From positions 2,008,164 through 2,072,163 of the forward strand of contig NZ_HG966617.1 in assembly GCF_000689395.1 (NCBI RefSeq): DNA of 64,000 bases. Reading direction: 5' to 3'. How positions within the stretch are numbered: position 1 is the stretch's first letter; each line of letters starts with the position of its first letter. This document shows, one piece after another, positions 59,368-64,000 of the stretch. The notes below the pieces were generated by a model. The model made no database searches. It saw only the letters and a program-made list of their open reading frames with translations, and was not told where the DNA came from. Both the position numbers and the translations under genes were made by a program. Source of the stretch: Candidatus Phaeomarinobacter ectocarpi (GTDB lineage: Bacteria; Pseudomonadota; Alphaproteobacteria; CGMCC-115125).

Positions 59368-59531
59368 CCCGCTTGTTATCGCACTAGAGGAGACGCGAAA
59401 ACCACTTCTGGAATATCGCTTGATCCCGCGCGAGGCCTAACAAAACCCTAACAAAGGACGGCGGCGCGTTAACTCGACATTTGACTATTTCTGCGATCCT
59501 GAAACCTCAATTACCTCAAGGGATTGCCGCA

Positions 59532-60686
59532 ATGCAAAGTCAGCAACTCAAACTACACGACGCTGCAACATGGCGCCCGGAGCATCAGGACTCTCCGCTC
59601 GCGCACGCGCAGGTGGTTCTGGCGTTCATGGACCCGGCACTTGGCGAGGCCGCAGAGGCGATCCGCGCCCTTCAGACTGACTTTCCAGAGGCAGACATTG
59701 TTGCCTGCAGCACCGGCGGTGAAATACTCGGTGACGAGGTCATGGAAGGGTCCGCGGTGGCAACCGCGCTGGCCTTCGACAATACGCCCACGCGTCTTGC
59801 CACAGCGGATGTGCAGACCTCTACAGACAGTTTCGCAGCCGGGCAGTCTTTGGGCATGCAACTCGCTGACGATGACCTGGCCGGCATTTTTGTCATTTCG
59901 GAAGGCCTGCAGGTCAATGGCAGTGAACTGGTCCGCGGCCTTCGTGAGAAAATCATTTCGTCCGCCGCCATTACCGGTGGCCTTGCCGGAGATGGTGCGG
60001 ACTTTGGCGTGACCCGCGTGGGGGCAAATGAAAGTCTTCGCGCTGGCCGCATTGCAGCTGTTGGGTTTTATGGCGATGCGGTGCGCATGTCTCATGGCAA
60101 TGCAGGCGGGTGGGAAGAGTTCGGTCCCCAGCGCCGTATCACCCGGTCAAAGGACAATGTGCTCTATGAACTGGACGGCAAACCGGCGCTGGATCTCTAC
60201 AAGAAGTATCTCGGCGACGCCGCAAGCGAACTTCCATCCAGTGGTCTTCTGTTTCCCTTGAAGATCTGCCGCACGAACAACGAGGAAACCGCGGACGATC
60301 ATGACGCGGTAAGAACGATCCTCGGTATCAATGAAGAAGACCAGAGCCTCACATTCGCCGGCGACATCCCCGAAGGCGAAAACGCTCAGCTGATGATGGG
60401 CAATTTCGAAAACCTGATTTCCGGCGCCGGTGACGCAGCAGCGAATGCCGCGCCGCGATGGGGCTGTGACAGCAAGAGCAGCATTGGCATCCTGGTCAGC
60501 TGCATTGGACGCAAGCTCCTGCTGGGTCAGCGCACCGGTGAAGAACTGGAAGCCGTGAGCGATCAGCTGAACGGCATGCCCACGATCGGGTTCTATTCCT
60601 ATGGAGAGCTTTCGCCACATGCCGCATCGGGCATCTGCGAACTCCACAACCAGACCATGACAATCACTTTGCTGGGTGAAGCATGA
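59532..60686 (+). CDS. FIST sensor-domain protein
   Basis: A 384-residue cytoplasmic protein with FIST_N (ALQTDFPEADIVACSTGGEI, DDLAGIFVISEGLQVNGSEL followed by ITGGLAGDGADFGVTRVGAN) and FIST_C (LYKKYLGDAASELPSSGLLF, ISCIGRKLLLGQRTGEELEA-type end, PTIGFYSYGELSPHAASGIC). FIST domains bind small ligands, proposed to be amino acids, in signal transduction. AGGGA lies 8 bases before the ATG at 59532; a TTG at 59481 is less likely. Its stop overlaps the start of the PAS histidine kinase gene, so the two form a sensor-kinase pair. Confidence 0.9.
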   Translation: MQSQQLKLHDAATWRPEHQDSPLAHAQVVLAFMDPALGEAAEAIRALQTDFPEADIVACSTGGEILGDEVMEGSAVATALAFDNTPTRLATADVQTSTDSFAAGQSLGMQLADDDLAGIFVISEGLQVNGSELVRGLREKIISSAAITGGLAGDGADFGVTRVGANESLRAGRIAAVGFYGDAVRMSHGNAGGWEEFGPQRRITRSKDNVLYELDGKPALDLYKKYLGDAASELPSSGLLFPLKICRTNNEETADDHDAVRTILGINEEDQSLTFAGDIPEGENAQLMMGNFENLISGAGDAAANAAPRWGCDSKSSIGILVSCIGRKLLLGQRTGEELEAVSDQLNGMPTIGFYSYGELSPHAASGICELHNQTMTITLLGEA

Positions 60687-62368
60687 GCGAGGCACCAACC
60701 TCGAAAGTGCCTGAAACGCTCCATCCCCTGTTGGAGCGACAGCTTCGTCGTGCCCAAAATCAGGATGGAACGATCGACGAGGCGGAACTGATCAAACTGG
60801 TTGATGGCGCGTATCGCGAAGGCGACGCCAACGCAGCGCGCAGCCGCCATGCCACCAAACTGATGTCCGAAGAAATGCTGGAGCTCAATCGCGCTCTGGA
60901 AGAAGAAGCTGAGGAAACCTTCCGCGCCATCATTTCAGGCGTCGATGAGGGCGTTATCCTCGCGACCCCTGACCTGCAGGTCGAATTTGCGAACAACGCA
61001 GCCGAGAATATTCTTGGGTATGCCTCCGACCAGATGGTCGGCAATACGCTGCGCCACTTTCTCCCTCACCTCGAGCAGCATTCAGGCGAACAGAGCATCA
61101 CGGCGACCCACAGCAATGGCACGGAACTCGTCCTGCTGCTGACGCTCAGCCCGATCAGCCGCAGCACAAAACCGCACGTGATCTGCATCCTGAAGGACAT
61201 GACCGAGCGATACCTGCGCGAAAGGGAACTCAAGGCCACGAGCGACAGGCTGCGCGCGGTTCTCGACAATGTCAGCCATGGCATCATGATGGTGGATCAG
61301 GCTGGCGAAATCACAGCCTGGAACAACCGCATTTGCGACGTGCTCCATCTCGAGCCGGAGTTCATGGAGCAACACCAGACGCTTGAGGCAGCGCTGCAGC
61401 ATGGCGTGGCACCACAGCTTGAAAACAATGCCGCCCGCACCGAACTGATCGATTACTGGCGCGAGCGCTTGTCTGCAAAGCAACCCCAGTCTTTCGAACA
61501 ACATACCAGCGAAGGCCGCACGCTGGATGTGAGCACCCAGCCGCTGCGCACCGGTGGTTTTGTTGCAAGTTTTGCTGACATTTCAGATCGCAAGGAAATT
61601 GAGAGTGAACTGCGCGCCGCCAAGGAAGCTGCCGAGGCTGCAAGCCACATGAAGTCGGAATTTCTGGCCAATATGAGCCATGAATTGCGAACGCCGCTCA
61701 ACGCGGTCATCGGCTTCTCGGAAGCCATCGAGCAACAAATCATGGGCGAAGTGCCGGACATCTATCGCAGCTACGCCGGCGACATCCGCACTTCCGGCCA
61801 CCACCTGTTGAGCCTCATCAATGATCTTCTCGATCTGTCCAAGATTGAGGCCGGGAAATTCGACCTTGAAGAAGAACAGGTCAATCTGGGCAACATCATC
61901 AGCGTCTGCCGCCGGCTGATTGAGCCGACAGCCGAGGCCAAGAACATCACGATTACCAAGGACGCAGCCTACCTGCCGCCGGTATGGGTGGACGAACGCG
62001 CCATGCGTCAGGTGTTTTTGAACGTCCTGTCCAATGCCGTAAAATTCACCGACCCGGGCGGCGAAATCGCCATCACGTCCAGCCTGTCTGACGTCGGTGA
62101 GATTATAGTTTCCATATCCGACACCGGCATCGGCATGGCACCGGAAGACATTCCGCGCGCACTCCAGCCTTTCGAGCAGGTGAGTAGTGCGCATACCCGT
62201 GGGCATGCGGGAACGGGCCTTGGCCTGCCCATGGTGGCGTCATTGCTGCACCTCCATGGCGGAGATGTCAGAGTGGAGAGCGAGCTGGGCAAGGGAACGA
62301 CAGTTCACCTGCAGTTACCGTCAACGCGCGCAATGCCCGGTTACGTCCAGGTCGCCATGCTCGACTGA
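60683..62368 (+). CDS. PAS-domain sensor histidine kinase
   Basis: A 561-residue cytoplasmic kinase with no membrane segment. An N-terminal coiled coil (EEMLELNRALEEEAEETFRA) leads to PAS 1 (~82-180; SGVDEGVILATPDLQVEFAN) and PAS 2 (~190-300; NVSHGIMMVDQAGEITAWNN). The HisKA phospho-acceptor is His333 in EFLANMSHELRTPLNAVIGF, and the ATPase has the N box NVLSNAVKFTDPGGE, G1 DTGIGMAPEDI and G2 AGTGLGLPMVASLL. No receiver domain is attached and no response regulator is adjacent. It is coupled by a four-base overlap to the FIST gene, so FIST is the likely signal input. Confidence 0.92.
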   Translation: MSEAPTSKVPETLHPLLERQLRRAQNQDGTIDEAELIKLVDGAYREGDANAARSRHATKLMSEEMLELNRALEEEAEETFRAIISGVDEGVILATPDLQVEFANNAAENILGYASDQMVGNTLRHFLPHLEQHSGEQSITATHSNGTELVLLLTLSPISRSTKPHVICILKDMTERYLRERELKATSDRLRAVLDNVSHGIMMVDQAGEITAWNNRICDVLHLEPEFMEQHQTLEAALQHGVAPQLENNAARTELIDYWRERLSAKQPQSFEQHTSEGRTLDVSTQPLRTGGFVASFADISDRKEIESELRAAKEAAEAASHMKSEFLANMSHELRTPLNAVIGFSEAIEQQIMGEVPDIYRSYAGDIRTSGHHLLSLINDLLDLSKIEAGKFDLEEEQVNLGNIISVCRRLIEPTAEAKNITITKDAAYLPPVWVDERAMRQVFLNVLSNAVKFTDPGGEIAITSSLSDVGEIIVSISDTGIGMAPEDIPRALQPFEQVSSAHTRGHAGTGLGLPMVASLLHLHGGDVRVESELGKGTTVHLQLPSTRAMPGYVQVAMLD

Positions 62369-62373
62369 TCCAC

Positions 62374-64000
<1,627 letters not shown>

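Overview
The window reads as one contiguous stretch of a GC-rich alphaproteobacterial chromosome. The best single marker is an SOS box of the alphaproteobacterial type (GTTC-N7-GTTC, 5151-5165) in front of an imuA-imuB-dnaE2 mutasome. A STAS-fused MlaE, a cytochrome c2-like protein, a CheZ-like protein and a Lys/Ala-rich histone H1-like protein fit the same class. A marine or free-living member of the Hyphomicrobiales/Parvibaculales is my guess from gene content only. No tRNA, rRNA, CRISPR array, transposase or phage gene was recognised. Genes are densely packed: many start/stop overlaps inside operons, and three convergent pairs whose stop codons share one CTAG or CTAA.

Layout. 1-5165: SOS mutagenesis cassette (dnaE2 cut by the window edge, imuB, imuA, LexA box) with a MerR-type gene lying inside it. 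5262-12293: small accessory enzymes and regulators (alpha/beta hydrolase, TrmO-like methyltransferase, VOC protein, TetR regulator with a PhyH-type dioxygenase, DCC and DUF4166 proteins, methyltransferase, Vat/CatB-like acetyltransferase, two unknowns). 12337-13859: ferredoxin-NADP reductase behind a large dyad, then a PchB-like chorismate mutase. 13952-26208: two facing surface-glycan operons. The plus-strand one is ACP, FkbH, VOC, GNAT, methyltransferase, NodB-type deacetylase. The minus-strand one makes a CMP-activated nonulosonic acid of the legionaminic type (SDR, LegC, LegG, LegI, acetyltransferase, PtmE, LegF). Together they suggest a legionaminic acid carrying a glycerate-derived, possibly methylated acyl group.

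26408-34405: CMD/AhpD-like protein, Hpt protein, NnrU-family membrane protein, a 757-residue membrane-anchored coiled-coil protein, and a four-gene Mla-type lipid-transport operon. 34619-43841: cytochrome c, a CHASE2 protein whose cyclase domain has lost key catalytic residues, a quinone-reductase-like MDR enzyme, a DAACS symporter, a TauD-type dioxygenase with an MFS transporter, and a divergent sulfatase. 43965-49003: an operon of a lipocalin-like protein, an APH-type kinase and a small unknown protein, then a DUF423 protein and an acyl-CoA synthetase ending in a strong terminator. 49069-49704 is a gene-free, A/C/T-rich stretch before the histone H1-like gene.

50382-57762: FAD oxidoreductase, epoxide hydrolase, SnoaL-like protein, small membrane protein, then a tight cluster of GT4 glycosyltransferase, methyltransferase and alpha/alpha-toroid protein with a convergent CmcI-like methyltransferase. 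57832-64000: CheZ-like protein, threonine dehydratase, a FIST sensor translationally coupled to a PAS histidine kinase, and the C-terminal half of MetH running off the edge. A paired 30-bp inverted repeat occurs twice, 37 kb apart (6531-6629 and 43847-43935).
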